This document shows, piece after piece, positions 1-7,116 of a stretch of DNA of 14,064 nt. Positions within the stretch are counted from its first letter, which is position 1. Each line of letters starts with the position of its first letter. Both the position numbers and the translations under genes were made by a program. The stretch is from an uncultured Flavobacteriales bacterium (lineage in GTDB: Bacteria; Bacteroidota; Bacteroidia; Flavobacteriales_D; Sanyastnellaceae): NCBI GenBank assembly GCA_937996585.1, contig CALKUW010000147.1:1-14064 (forward strand), given 5' to 3'. The notes below the pieces were generated by a model. The model searched no databases. It saw only the letters and a list, made by a program, of their open reading frames with translations, and had not been told where the DNA came from.

Positions 1-1
1 G

Positions 2-478
2 GTGGTCTCCCGCGCACACCGCGACAAGGTCCTCGCCGCCATTGATACGGCCCGAGGAGAGGGTGGCCGCATCCTCTGCGGCGGTGGTCGCCACCAACCC
101 GGCGAGCCGCGCCTCAAGGGCGGCTTCTTCGTGCAACCCACACTCATCGAAGGGCTAGGGCACGACTGCATCACGAACAGGGAGGAGATTTTCGGGCCGG
201 TCGCAACCCTGCAGCCCTTCTCCGACGAACAGGAAGCCCTTGGGCTGGTGAATGCCACCAAATACGGCCTGTCTGCTTCGGTCTGGACCCGAGACCTGCA
301 GCGGGCCCATCGCGTAGCCGCGGGAATCGATACGGGCATGGTTTGGCTCAACTGCTGGCTCGTACGCGACCTGCGTACCCCATTCGGTGGTACCCGGCAC
401 TCGGGTGTGGGAAGGGAAGGCGGCTACCACTCCATGAACTTCTTCACCGAGCCGCAGAATGTCTGCGTGAAGCTCTGA
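2..478 (+). CDS. Aldehyde dehydrogenase, 2-aminomuconate/2-hydroxymuconate semialdehyde type (3' end only)
   Basis: C-terminal 158 residues of an NAD(P)-dependent aldehyde dehydrogenase; the gene begins left of the window, so the GTG at position 2 is just an internal Val codon and the catalytic Cys and NAD-binding half are not visible. The family signature EEIFGPV (visible residues 61-67) contributes the Glu and Phe that contact the cofactor ribose. The end of the protein, around visible residues 112-140 (NCWLVRDLRTPFGG followed by SGVGREGG), is the pattern I know from 2-aminomuconate-6-semialdehyde and 5-carboxymethyl/2-hydroxymuconate semialdehyde dehydrogenases and ALDH8A1. In that group an Arg in this segment binds the substrate carboxylate. 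A role in tryptophan (kynurenine) or aromatic ring-cleavage catabolism is therefore likely, in the cytoplasm. Other genes of the pathway would lie to the left. The family is near certain; the exact substrate is an inference from the C-terminus alone. Confidence 0.88.
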   Translation: MVSRAHRDKVLAAIDTARGEGGRILCGGGRHQPGEPRLKGGFFVQPTLIEGLGHDCITNREEIFGPVATLQPFSDEQEALGLVNATKYGLSASVWTRDLQRAHRVAAGIDTGMVWLNCWLVRDLRTPFGGTRHSGVGREGGYHSMNFFTEPQNVCVKL

Positions 479-567
479 CTCGGCAGCGCTAGCAATCCAC
501 AAGGCGTTGTTCCGTTCGGCCTTGACCTGCCCCGCAGAATAGGCGTGGGGCGCATCAAATTGGGTGC

Positions 568-1518
568 ATGAATGTCCGCGCCCTTCTCCAAGCCTCCTTC
601 GCCATGACCTTGATGCTCGGTGGCTGCGTGCCCATGAGCCAATTCACCGAAGTGCGCGATGACCGCGATGCCCTGGACCGGAGTGCATCGGAGCTCACGG
701 AACAGGTGCAAGCCCTGCGGCTGGCCGTAGCCGAAAAGGACGGGCTCCTCCGGGAGGAAGGCCGGAGGTCAGCTGCACTGAAGGCCGACACTTCAGACCT
801 CGGCACCCGGCTGCGCCAATGCGGCCTGCGCAACGATGAACTGGAAAGCCTGAATGCCATGCTGACCGAGACCCTGGAGGGCAAACGGCGGGCGGATGGC
901 GCGGAACAATCGGCCCTGCTCGCCGAGCTGCAGCGCATTCGTGCCGACCTGCAGTTCCAGCAGGACAGCCTCCATGCCCTTGAAAAGGACCTGCGCGCCC
1001 GGGAGGCCAAGGTCGCCGAACTCAGCCGCATGCTCGATGCCCAGAAGGCGGCCGGTGCCGCCTTGAAGGCGCGCCTTTCCGACGCCCTGTTCGCTTTCCG
1101 GAACAAGGGCCTCGAGGTCGAGGAACGGGACGGCAAGGTCTACGTGCGGCTCTCGTCCAAGCTGCTGTTCGCCTCAGGCAGCACCGCCATCGACCCCGAG
1201 GGAAGGGAGGCGCTGTCCGACCTGGCCAAGGCCATCGAGGGAGAGGATGGGTTCGAGATCGTCGTGGAGGGCCACACCGATGACGTCGCCTTCAATTCGG
1301 CCACCTCTCCGCGGAACAACTGGGAATTGAGTGTCCTGCGCGCCACCGCCGTCGTCGAAGTCCTGTCGTCATCGAGCAGCCTGCAACCGCAGTTATTGAC
1401 CGCGGCCGGGCGCAGTGAATACCACCCGCGCGATCCCGGCAACCGAGACCGCAACCGGCGTATCGAAGTCGTACTCAGCCCGAAGCTGGGCAGCCTGTAC
1501 GACCTGTTGGACGAATGA
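568..1518 (+). CDS. OmpA-family lipoprotein with coiled coil and MotB-like peptidoglycan-binding domain
   Basis: A 316-residue envelope protein. Residues 1-20 form a lipoprotein signal ending in LGGC, so Cys20 should be lipidated and the protein anchored to a membrane facing the periplasm. Residues about 25-180 are rich in Leu, Glu, Arg, Lys and Ala in heptad-like spacing, giving a long predicted coiled coil. Residues about 195-305 are an OmpA C-terminal domain: GHTDD at 235-239, NWELSVLRA at 251-259 and NRDRNRRIEVVL at 292-303. Asp238 and Arg258 match the pair that holds diaminopimelate in this fold. The spacing and the NWELS block resemble MotB more than Pal, but there is no MotB transmembrane segment or neighbouring motA, so flagellar function is not implied. 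The likely role is tethering the envelope to peptidoglycan. The ATG at 568 is chosen because it directly precedes the signal peptide. The gene stands alone, 89 bp after the dehydrogenase, and its stop codon abuts the stop of the convergent gene. Confidence 0.9.
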   Translation: MNVRALLQASFAMTLMLGGCVPMSQFTEVRDDRDALDRSASELTEQVQALRLAVAEKDGLLREEGRRSAALKADTSDLGTRLRQCGLRNDELESLNAMLTETLEGKRRADGAEQSALLAELQRIRADLQFQQDSLHALEKDLRAREAKVAELSRMLDAQKAAGAALKARLSDALFAFRNKGLEVEERDGKVYVRLSSKLLFASGSTAIDPEGREALSDLAKAIEGEDGFEIVVEGHTDDVAFNSATSPRNNWELSVLRATAVVEVLSSSSSLQPQLLTAAGRSEYHPRDPGNRDRNRRIEVVLSPKLGSLYDLLDE

Positions 1519-1521
1519 TCA
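1516..1521. other. Palindromic abutting stop codons of convergent genes
   Basis: The sequence TGATCA supplies the stop codon of the OmpA-family gene on the top strand (1516-1518) and of the Cys-rich lipoprotein on the bottom strand (1519-1521). The coding regions touch with no intergenic base. No hairpin or T-tract lies between them, so any terminator must sit inside the opposite gene or be factor-dependent. Confidence 0.9.
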
Positions 1522-2475
1522 GTTGACCACCAACTGGAAGGTGCCCTGCGTGATGGAAATACCGCCGGTACCGTCACTGCCGATCAGGCTGCCTCCAAAG
1601 GTGCCGACGACCACGCCGCCGCTCTCGGGCAGCACGTAGATGATTTCCACGGTGAAGTTGGCGCCGGGCAATGTGGACGTGAACGTTTGTGCACCACCTC
1701 CGATGTAGCTGCACTCACCCTCGCTGGACTCATTCAGAACAATCTGGGCGCCCGCTACCCACCCTGCGAAGGGCTCCGGAAGCGTCATCGAAATGGCATC
1801 CCCCGTCACCGAGGCGCCCTCTATCGTCAGGGTCGTTCCGTCCATCTCGGCAGAGGTCAAGAAATCCGCGACAAGCTCAGTGCCATTGGCCTTCCATTCC
1901 ATGTTGCCATCGCAATCCGGGCAATCGGGACCACCACAATCGATGTACAGCTCTTCCCCGTCGAGGATGCCATTGGTGCAGTCCCCGTCAGTCGAGCAGG
2001 GCTCACAGTCGGGACCACCGCAGTCGACGCCGATTTCCTCTCCGTTCATCAGACCATCCTCGCAGCTCGGGCAGGGCTCGCAGTCCGAGCCTCCGCAGTC
2101 CACGTCGATCTCTTCCCCGTTCAGCAACCCGTCACCACAAAGCTCACCGCAGTCGATACCGGTATCACCACCGCAATCGATACCGGTCTCGCCCGGATCC
2201 AACTGGCCGTTGAAACTGGGGTCGCACGGGGCACACTCGCCGCCACAATCTACCCAGGTCTCACCCAGCAACTGGTCCCAGACCCCATTCTCGCAGGGGT
2301 CGCAGGGCTGGCAGATGGGACCGCCGCAATCGACGAGCTCCTCCCCATTGTTCAGGATGCCATCAAAGCAATTCGGGCCGATGAGGTTGTCATCGTTGAG
2401 ACAGGATGTCACCACCATTGCAGCCAGGATGGCCATGGAAGCAAACAGGATGGAGGGAAGGCGGAACGAGGTCAT
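1519..2475 (-). CDS. Cysteine-rich repeat lipoprotein, probably surface exposed
   Basis: A 318-residue lipoprotein of unknown function. I take the ATG at 2475 rather than the upstream TTG at 2499 because it starts the signal peptide directly. The signal ends in VTSC (lipidated Cys25), followed by LNDDN, an acidic stretch like the Bacteroidota lipoprotein export signal that sends proteins to the outer face of the outer membrane. Residues 36-188 hold six units of about 23-28 residues with the pattern NG-x-GE-x-DCGG-x-C-x-x-C, containing 22 Cys. Unit 3 is irregular and carries an 8-residue tandem duplication. Similar DCGG repeats occur in many marine Bacteroidota and other surface proteins; disulfide bonding and binding of calcium through the acidic residues are possible but unproven. 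Residues about 189-318 form a beta-rich, Gly/Thr-rich C-terminal domain ending in a GTF...G...ITQGTF pattern, reminiscent of lipocalin-like domains of small Bacteroidota lipoproteins (DUF6252-like). The gene is divergent from recJ. Confidence 0.85.
   Translation of the reverse strand: MTSFRLPSILFASMAILAAMVVTSCLNDDNLIGPNCFDGILNNGEELVDCGGPICQPCDPCENGVWDQLLGETWVDCGGECAPCDPSFNGQLDPGETGIDCGGDTGIDCGELCGDGLLNGEEIDVDCGGSDCEPCPSCEDGLMNGEEIGVDCGGPDCEPCSTDGDCTNGILDGEELYIDCGGPDCPDCDGNMEWKANGTELVADFLTSAEMDGTTLTIEGASVTGDAISMTLPEPFAGWVAGAQIVLNESSEGECSYIGGGAQTFTSTLPGANFTVEIIYVLPESGGVVVGTFGGSLIGSDGTGGISITQGTFQLVVN
1912..2370 (-). repeat. Six DCGG/Cys repeat units within the lipoprotein gene
   Basis: Codons 36-188 of the lipoprotein encode units beginning near residues 36, 61, 88, 114, 138 and 166. 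Each carries an NG...GE core, then DCGG, then a C-x(2)-C pair (C-x-x-C spacing in units 1, 2, 4, 5 and 6). Units 4, 5 and 6 are the most alike at protein level (NGEE or DGEE, then DCGG, then DCEPC or DCPDC), which suggests recent expansion. On the opposite strand these repeats create a long Ser/Pro/Gln-rich open frame that is not a gene. Confidence 0.85.
2147..2187 (-). repeat. 24-bp tandem duplication inside repeat unit 3
   Basis: The 17-base string ccgca(g/a)tcgataccggt occurs at 2147-2163 and again at 2171-2187, 24 bp apart, with one mismatch. At protein level it gives the octapeptide-scale repeat TGIDCGG-D-TGIDCGE (residues 97-111). The in-frame 24-bp offset is consistent with slipped-strand duplication and makes unit 3 longer than its neighbours. 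Confidence 0.85.
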
Positions 2476-2501
2476 CGTTGTATCTTTCAAGCTGCGCAAA
2501 T

Positions 2502-2508
2502 TAAAGGA
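2502..2508 (-). promoter_or_regulatory. Weak candidate -7 box for the Cys-rich lipoprotein
   Basis: The bottom strand reads TTAATTTG about 22-29 nt before the ATG at 2475. It resembles the Bacteroidota TAnnTTTG element but has one base fewer between TA and TTTG. A convincing -33 TTTG is not seen. The 100-bp gap to recJ should hold promoters for both directions, but I cannot define the recJ one. Confidence 0.25.
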
Positions 2509-2575
2509 GTATGCGGCGATTCACAGTGCCATGCTCACCAATCCGCAATTGGGCGGGGTAAGGCGCGACAAGGAA

Positions 2576-4294
2576 ATGACCCGCCAGCCCCACATACCTC
2601 CTGCCGATTGGTCACCGCGCTCGGCAGATGCCGAACTCCGGGACGATAACGGCACAGCAACGGCAGTGGTTGCACAGTTGCTCTCCCTGAGGGGAATCGC
2701 GGATGATGACCAACCCGCCTTCTTCTTCCCATCCCTCGACGACCTGCACGATCCGTACACCATGCGGGACATGAATGTGGCCGTGGACCGCCTGATGCAG
2801 GCACAGCGCAAAGGAGAACGCATCATGGCTTACGGTGACTACGATGTGGATGGCGCCACTTCGGTCTCCCTCATCCTCGAGTTCCTGCGCAACAATGGGT
2901 TCGACGTCGTCCCGTACATCCCCGACCGCTACAACGAGGGCTACGGCCTGTCGTCGCAAGGCATACGGTCCGCCTCTGAACAGGGCTGCGGCATCATCAT
3001 TACGCTGGACTGTGGCATCCGTGCCACCGAAAAAGTAGCGGAAGCCCGTGCTGCGGGCATCGACATCATCATTTGTGACCACCACTTGCCGGGAGAATCG
3101 ATGCCGGAGGCGCTCGCCATCCTCAATCCGAAACACCCAGAATGCCCCTATCCCTTCAAGGAATTGAGCGGCTGCGGTGTGGCCTTCAAGCTGACCCAGG
3201 CCCTGACGGAACGGATCGGCCTCTCCCCCATGAGTGCCTATGACGGACTCGACCTCGTTGCCCTCAGCATCGCCTCCGACCTGGTCGAAGTGACGGGAGA
3301 AAACCGCATTCTGCTCCACCACGGTTTGAAGACCATTTCAAACAATACGCGACCGGGCATCCGCGCCCTTTTGCAGGTGGTCAATTGCTCTCCGGATTTC
3401 CTGACGGTGCGCGACATCATCTCCCGCATCAGCCCGCGGATCAATGCCGCCGGGCGCATGGCCCGCGCCACCGAGGCGGTCAAGCTCCTCGTGGAGAAGT
3501 CGGACGCCAAGGCCAACGATCGCGCCGACAAGCTCGACCGGTTGAACCAGGTTCGCCGATCCTACGACGAGACCACCACCCGCGACGCCATCGAGCAACT
3601 CGAACGGCGCACCGAATTCAAGCACATCAACATCGTCTGGGGCAAGGGATGGCACCGCGGCGTCATCGGCATCGTGGCCACCCGATTGATTGAACACCGT
3701 TATAGACCGAGTGTCGTCATCAGCGACGACAATGGCGTCCTTGTGGGCAGCGCCCGTTCCACACCAGGGCTGGACATCCATGCACTCATCCGGGGCTGCT
3801 CGGAACACCTCGAGCAGTTCGGGGGACATGCCATGGCCGCGGGCATCACGGTCAAAGCGGGACAAGCTGAAGCTTTTGCGATGGCGCTGGACACGGCAGT
3901 GGGCCAGGAGCTCGCGGCCATCAGCAAGCGCGAGCCCCGCTACTTCGACCTCGAGGTGCCGTTGGCCGTATGCTCACCAGACCTGTTGCTCGAATTGCGT
4001 CGGTTCGAGCCCTTCGGACCGGGCGCGCCGGCACCCGTGTTCCTCGTTCGCGATGTCTCGTTGGCCATGCCGCCCCGGAAGGTGGGCAAGGATGGCCGGC
4101 ACGTCCGCATCGCCATGCAGATGCCGCATGGTGCCTCCCCCCTGTACTCCGTCGGATTCGGGTTGGGCCACAGGTACGACGCCCTCGCATCGGCTGCCAG
4201 GATGGATGTGGTGTTCAAGGTGGAGACCGAATGCTACCGCGGCGTGCTTCAACCGCGCATTACCCTGCTGGATTTCTGGACCGAGCGGCATTGA
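2576..4294 (+). CDS. recJ: Single-stranded-DNA-specific 5'-3' exonuclease RecJ
   Basis: A 572-residue DHH-superfamily nuclease that degrades single-stranded DNA 5' to 3' in recombination, mismatch and base-excision repair. All phosphoesterase motifs are present: GDYDVDG (87-93), LDCG (144-147), CDHH (167-170), SDLVE (234-238) and the PRINAAGRM block (287-295). The DHHA1 domain follows with GWHRGVIGIV (358-367) and GGHAMAAG (416-423), then an OB-like domain with FEPFGPG. Asp88, Asp90, Asp92, Asp145, Asp168, His169, His170 and Asp235 should coordinate the metals. Length matches E. coli RecJ (577). The open frame continues upstream to 1793, but that part is the antisense of the lipoprotein; I choose the ATG at 2576, where aaggaa precedes it and the normal N-terminus begins. 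An ATG at 2531 is the alternative and would add 15 residues. The 3' end converges on dnaG with a 6-bp gap. Confidence 0.96.
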   Translation: MTRQPHIPPADWSPRSADAELRDDNGTATAVVAQLLSLRGIADDDQPAFFFPSLDDLHDPYTMRDMNVAVDRLMQAQRKGERIMAYGDYDVDGATSVSLILEFLRNNGFDVVPYIPDRYNEGYGLSSQGIRSASEQGCGIIITLDCGIRATEKVAEARAAGIDIIICDHHLPGESMPEALAILNPKHPECPYPFKELSGCGVAFKLTQALTERIGLSPMSAYDGLDLVALSIASDLVEVTGENRILLHHGLKTISNNTRPGIRALLQVVNCSPDFLTVRDIISRISPRINAAGRMARATEAVKLLVEKSDAKANDRADKLDRLNQVRRSYDETTTRDAIEQLERRTEFKHINIVWGKGWHRGVIGIVATRLIEHRYRPSVVISDDNGVLVGSARSTPGLDIHALIRGCSEHLEQFGGHAMAAGITVKAGQAEAFAMALDTAVGQELAAISKREPRYFDLEVPLAVCSPDLLLELRRFEPFGPGAPAPVFLVRDVSLAMPPRKVGKDGRHVRIAMQMPHGASPLYSVGFGLGHRYDALASAARMDVVFKVETECYRGVLQPRITLLDFWTERH

Positions 4295-4310
4295 CGGGGG
4301 TCAACCCCTG
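4295..4310. other. Short inverted repeat between the recJ and dnaG stops
   Basis: CGGGGG-TCAA-CCCCTG can fold into a six-pair stem (one G-T wobble) with a four-base loop. The loop begins with the dnaG stop codon and the recJ stop lies just before the stem. There is no T-tract on either side, so it is at best a weak bidirectional terminator; it may be chance in GC-rich DNA. Confidence 0.3.
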
Positions 4311-6337
4311 AGTGCGGCCATGTCCTCCTCTCCGAGGCGGCCCAATACCGTGCTGCCGAAATGGGCCGCAATGCGGCTGATCCGCTTGGTGACCGCGATT
4401 TTCCTGCTGAGCAGTTCCCGCTCCTCCTGAATAGGATCCTCCGATGTTTGCGGATCCTCTGCCAGTTCCTCGAGCCTGCGGTTGATGCGGGCACCGTCCG
4501 ACCGGGCCTCGTCGAGAAGCAGTCGGTACAACGCGCCCTGCAGTGCCTTGAGCAACATTGTGTCCTCCGTTTCGGGCAGGATGCGGTGGCGATTGTACCA
4601 GTTCTCGCTGAGGGTGTACTCGCTGACCAGGATGTCCGCTGTTACGGCTGCCACCTCGGGGCTGGCCTGGCTCCAGTGTTCCGCGCCTGGAACCTCCCCC
4701 ATGCTCATTCGCTCCCGATAGGTCTCCACCACCTGGTCCACCACGGGATGGCGGATGGCCAGGCCCATGGTATCAAGCTCATGCATCATGACTTCGGCCA
4801 ATGTGGCTTCGACAGTGGGCTGCTCCCCGTCCTCGCCAGCCTGGACGACATCCTCAGGAAGATCGAGGGTCACCTTCTGTTGACCGTATTGGAGCAACAA
4901 CCGCAACAGGTCCTCCTCTCTTCCCGCGCGGCCCACGCGGCCAACCAACCGGGGCTTTCCAATGGGTCCCGGCCGCTCCTGCTCCAAAACGGGAAGCGGG
5001 GCTTTGGCCTCTTTCTCCAGGCGCGACCGCGCCTGGCGCGACAATTCGGCGAGGAGGTCCTCCGCGTCCATGCCCAACCGACCAGCACTTTCCTGGATAT
5101 AGACCGTCCGTTTCAGCTCGTCCGGCACATGGGCGATGCTCTGAACCACACTGCGCACCAGCTCGGTGCGTTTGATGGGGTCATCGGCTGCCTCCTCATC
5201 GAGCAGGTCGATCTTGAAGCGGATGAAGTCGCGGCTGTTTTCCTGCAGCCACTCCATCAGCGCCTCCCGACCCATCCGCTTGGCGAACGTGTCCGGATCC
5301 TCTCCGTCGGGCAGCACGGCGATCTTCACGTCGAGGCCCTCTCCGAGGACAATGTCCACACCGCGGATCGCCGCCCTCAACCCAGCCGGGTCTCCGTCGA
5401 ACAGCATGGTCATGCGCTTGCTGAACCTGCGCAGCAGGCGCACCTGTTCCACTGTCAGTGCAGTACCTGAACTCGCCACGACATGCTCCACACCCGACTG
5501 GCGCATGGCCATGACATCCGTGTAGCCTTCCACCAGGATGGCGCGGTCCTCGCGAACGATGGCGTTCCTGGCGAGGTGGATGCCGTACAGCGCCCGCGAC
5601 TTATCGTATAGCGGGCTCTCAGGACTGTTGACGTATTTGGGAACCTTCTTGTCCGTCTTCAGGGTACGCCCCCCGAAGCCGATGAACCGGCCGGTCACAT
5701 CGCGGATGGGGAAAATGACCCGCCCGCGGTAGAAATCGTACAGCTGACCATCGTCACGCTGTTTGCACAGACCACTGGCCAGCAGCCACTTCTCCTTGTA
5801 CCCCGCCTTCCTGGCCGCCTCAGCCAGCGCCCCCTCCTCACCCCATGGACGTTCGGGGCAATACCCGAGGGCGAATTCCTCCATGGTGCCGTCCGTGAAG
5901 CCGCGGCTCCGGAAATAGCCGATGCCGACACTCTTGCCTTCACCCGTCTCCTTCATCTGCCCCGTGAACCACTTCTGGGCCCAGGCCGCCAGGTTGGAGA
6001 GGCTCTCCCGTTCGGTCTGTTCCTCGAGCTCCTCGGGGGAAAGTTCCCGCTCCTGGATTTCGATGCCGTACTTCCTTGCCAGCCATTTGAGGGCCTCCGG
6101 ATAGGAAAGCTTCTCGTGTTCCATCAGGAAGGTCACGGCACTGCCGCCCTTGCCGGAACTGAAATCCTTGAAGATGCCCTTGCCGGGCACCACATAGAAG
6201 GACGGCGTCTTCTCGTTGGTGAACGGGCTCATGCCGCGCAGGCTCGTTCCGCTCTTCTTGAGCTGGACGAACTCTCCGACCACCTCCTCGATGATGGTGG
6301 CCTGCAGTATGGCGTCAACGGTGTCCTTGGGAATCAT
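4301..6337 (-). CDS. dnaG: DNA primase DnaG, variant lacking zinc-binding residues
   Basis: A 678-residue primase that makes RNA primers at the replication fork with the DnaB helicase. The N-terminal domain (1-95) aligns with the CHC2 zinc domain, but the expected CPFH and CFGC motifs read SPFT (37-40) and DFSS (58-61), so all four zinc ligands are gone while surrounding residues (NEKTPSF, GKGGSAVTFLMEHE) are conserved. The catalytic core is intact: RVIFPIRD...GFGGR (206-224), TOPRIM EGYTD (270-274) and DGDPAG (314-319). Residues from about 430 to the end are the linker and helicase-interacting domain, which is poorly conserved in sequence. The length is ordinary for Bacteroidota, so this is a functional primase rather than a decayed one; I recall the same replacement in Flavobacteriia. 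The ATG at 6337 gives the usual MIPKDTVDAI-type start. The gene lies 83 bp downstream of the response regulator on the same strand and may be co-transcribed or have its own promoter. Confidence 0.96.
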   Translation of the reverse strand: MIPKDTVDAILQATIIEEVVGEFVQLKKSGTSLRGMSPFTNEKTPSFYVVPGKGIFKDFSSGKGGSAVTFLMEHEKLSYPEALKWLARKYGIEIQERELSPEELEEQTERESLSNLAAWAQKWFTGQMKETGEGKSVGIGYFRSRGFTDGTMEEFALGYCPERPWGEEGALAEAARKAGYKEKWLLASGLCKQRDDGQLYDFYRGRVIFPIRDVTGRFIGFGGRTLKTDKKVPKYVNSPESPLYDKSRALYGIHLARNAIVREDRAILVEGYTDVMAMRQSGVEHVVASSGTALTVEQVRLLRRFSKRMTMLFDGDPAGLRAAIRGVDIVLGEGLDVKIAVLPDGEDPDTFAKRMGREALMEWLQENSRDFIRFKIDLLDEEAADDPIKRTELVRSVVQSIAHVPDELKRTVYIQESAGRLGMDAEDLLAELSRQARSRLEKEAKAPLPVLEQERPGPIGKPRLVGRVGRAGREEDLLRLLLQYGQQKVTLDLPEDVVQAGEDGEQPTVEATLAEVMMHELDTMGLAIRHPVVDQVVETYRERMSMGEVPGAEHWSQASPEVAAVTADILVSEYTLSENWYNRHRILPETEDTMLLKALQGALYRLLLDEARSDGARINRRLEELAEDPQTSEDPIQEERELLSRKIAVTKRISRIAAHFGSTVLGRLGEEDMAALRG

Positions 6338-6420
6338 GCGAACCGAACCGGGGGAACCAAGTTAACCTCCGAAACGGGGTGGCCGAAGCCGTTCGTCAAT
6401 TTGTGGAGGAGCGACCGCGG

Positions 6421-7116
6421 TCAGTCGGCGATCAGCTTGAATCCCTTGCCGTGGACGTTGAGGATCTCCACGCGCGCGTCCTCCTTCAGGTGCTTCCGAA
6501 GCTTGGCAATGTAGACGTCCATGCTGCGTCCGTTGAAGTAGTTCGCGTCACCCCAGATGGCATTGAGCGCATACTCCCGTTCCAACAGGGCGTTCTTGGC
6601 CTTGGCCAACAGGAAAAGCAATTCGTTCTCCTTGGTCGTCAGGCGCTGGGCATCCTCTCCCAGCCTCAGTTCCTGTCGGTTGTAATCGTAGGTGTAGCGG
6701 CCGATGGTCATCTCGCCCACCTCCTCCGTGTCTTCAGGCAGTGCAGAGGACCGGCGCAGGATGGCTTCGATGCGCGCTTCGAGCTCATCCATGGAGAAGG
6801 GCTTCGTCATGTAGTCGTCCGCTCCGACCTTGAAGCCCTGCAGGGTGTCCTCACGCTGGCTCTTGGCGGTCAGGAAAAGGATGGGCACATGCCTGTTCAG
6901 CCCTCTGATTTCCTCGGCCACCTGGTAGCCGTCCTTCACGGGCATCATGACGTCGAGGATGACAAAGTCATAGGAACCGACCCTGAACTTCCTGACGCCA
7001 TCCGCACCGTCCTGTGCCCAGGTCGTATTGTAGCCCTTCCGATTGAGGAAATCACTGAGCAGCTTGCCCAGGTTGGGGTCGTCTTCGCAGAGGAGAATAT
7101 CGAGCTGTTGTTTCAT
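6421..7116 (-). CDS. OmpR-family response regulator (RprY-like)
   Basis: A 231-residue transcriptional regulator. The receiver domain (about 5-120) has the acidic pocket EDD (11-13), the phosphoacceptor Asp55 in LDVMMP, Thr83 in FLTAK and Lys105 in TKPF. The C-terminal winged helix (about 133-231) shows the RLTTKENELL block, the RSMDVYIAKLRKHL recognition helix and the NVHGKGFKL wing hairpin of the OmpR/PhoB group. It is expected to be phosphorylated by the kinase encoded immediately upstream, whose stop codon overlaps this ATG in ATGA (7113-7116). Both proteins resemble the RprX/RprY pair of Bacteroides, but the stimulus and target genes cannot be read from sequence. A 10-bp palindrome, GACCGCGGTC (6413-6422), covers the end of the gene; it has no obvious role. 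Confidence 0.94.
   Translation of the reverse strand: MKQQLDILLCEDDPNLGKLLSDFLNRKGYNTTWAQDGADGVRKFRVGSYDFVILDVMMPVKDGYQVAEEIRGLNRHVPILFLTAKSQREDTLQGFKVGADDYMTKPFSMDELEARIEAILRRSSALPEDTEEVGEMTIGRYTYDYNRQELRLGEDAQRLTTKENELLFLLAKAKNALLEREYALNAIWGDANYFNGRSMDVYIAKLRKHLKEDARVEILNVHGKGFKLIAD

Noticed and set aside
2476..2499. TTG start adding eight residues to the Cys-rich lipoprotein
   Set aside because: The ATG at 2475 starts a normal lipoprotein signal; the extra residues would put charged amino acids ahead of it.
1793..2575. Upstream extension of the recJ reading frame with Ser/Pro/Gln-rich repeats
   Set aside because: It is the antisense of the Cys-rich lipoprotein; its repeats mirror the DCGG codons, and RecJ has a normal length and N-terminus from 2576.
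2612..3322. 236-codon bottom-strand frame inside recJ
   Set aside because: Antisense to conserved RecJ catalytic motifs; no family resemblance.
4361..5470. 369-codon open frame on the top strand inside dnaG
   Set aside because: Antisense shadow of dnaG; no recognisable domain and no promoter or start context.
6338..6420. Possible terminator (GGC-TTCG-GCC) between the response regulator and dnaG
   Set aside because: The stem is only three pairs with no T-tract; too weak to call.
6413..6422. Palindrome GACCGCGGTC at the response regulator stop
   Set aside because: Only ten bases, partly coding, without flanking symmetry or a second copy; expected by chance in GC-rich DNA.
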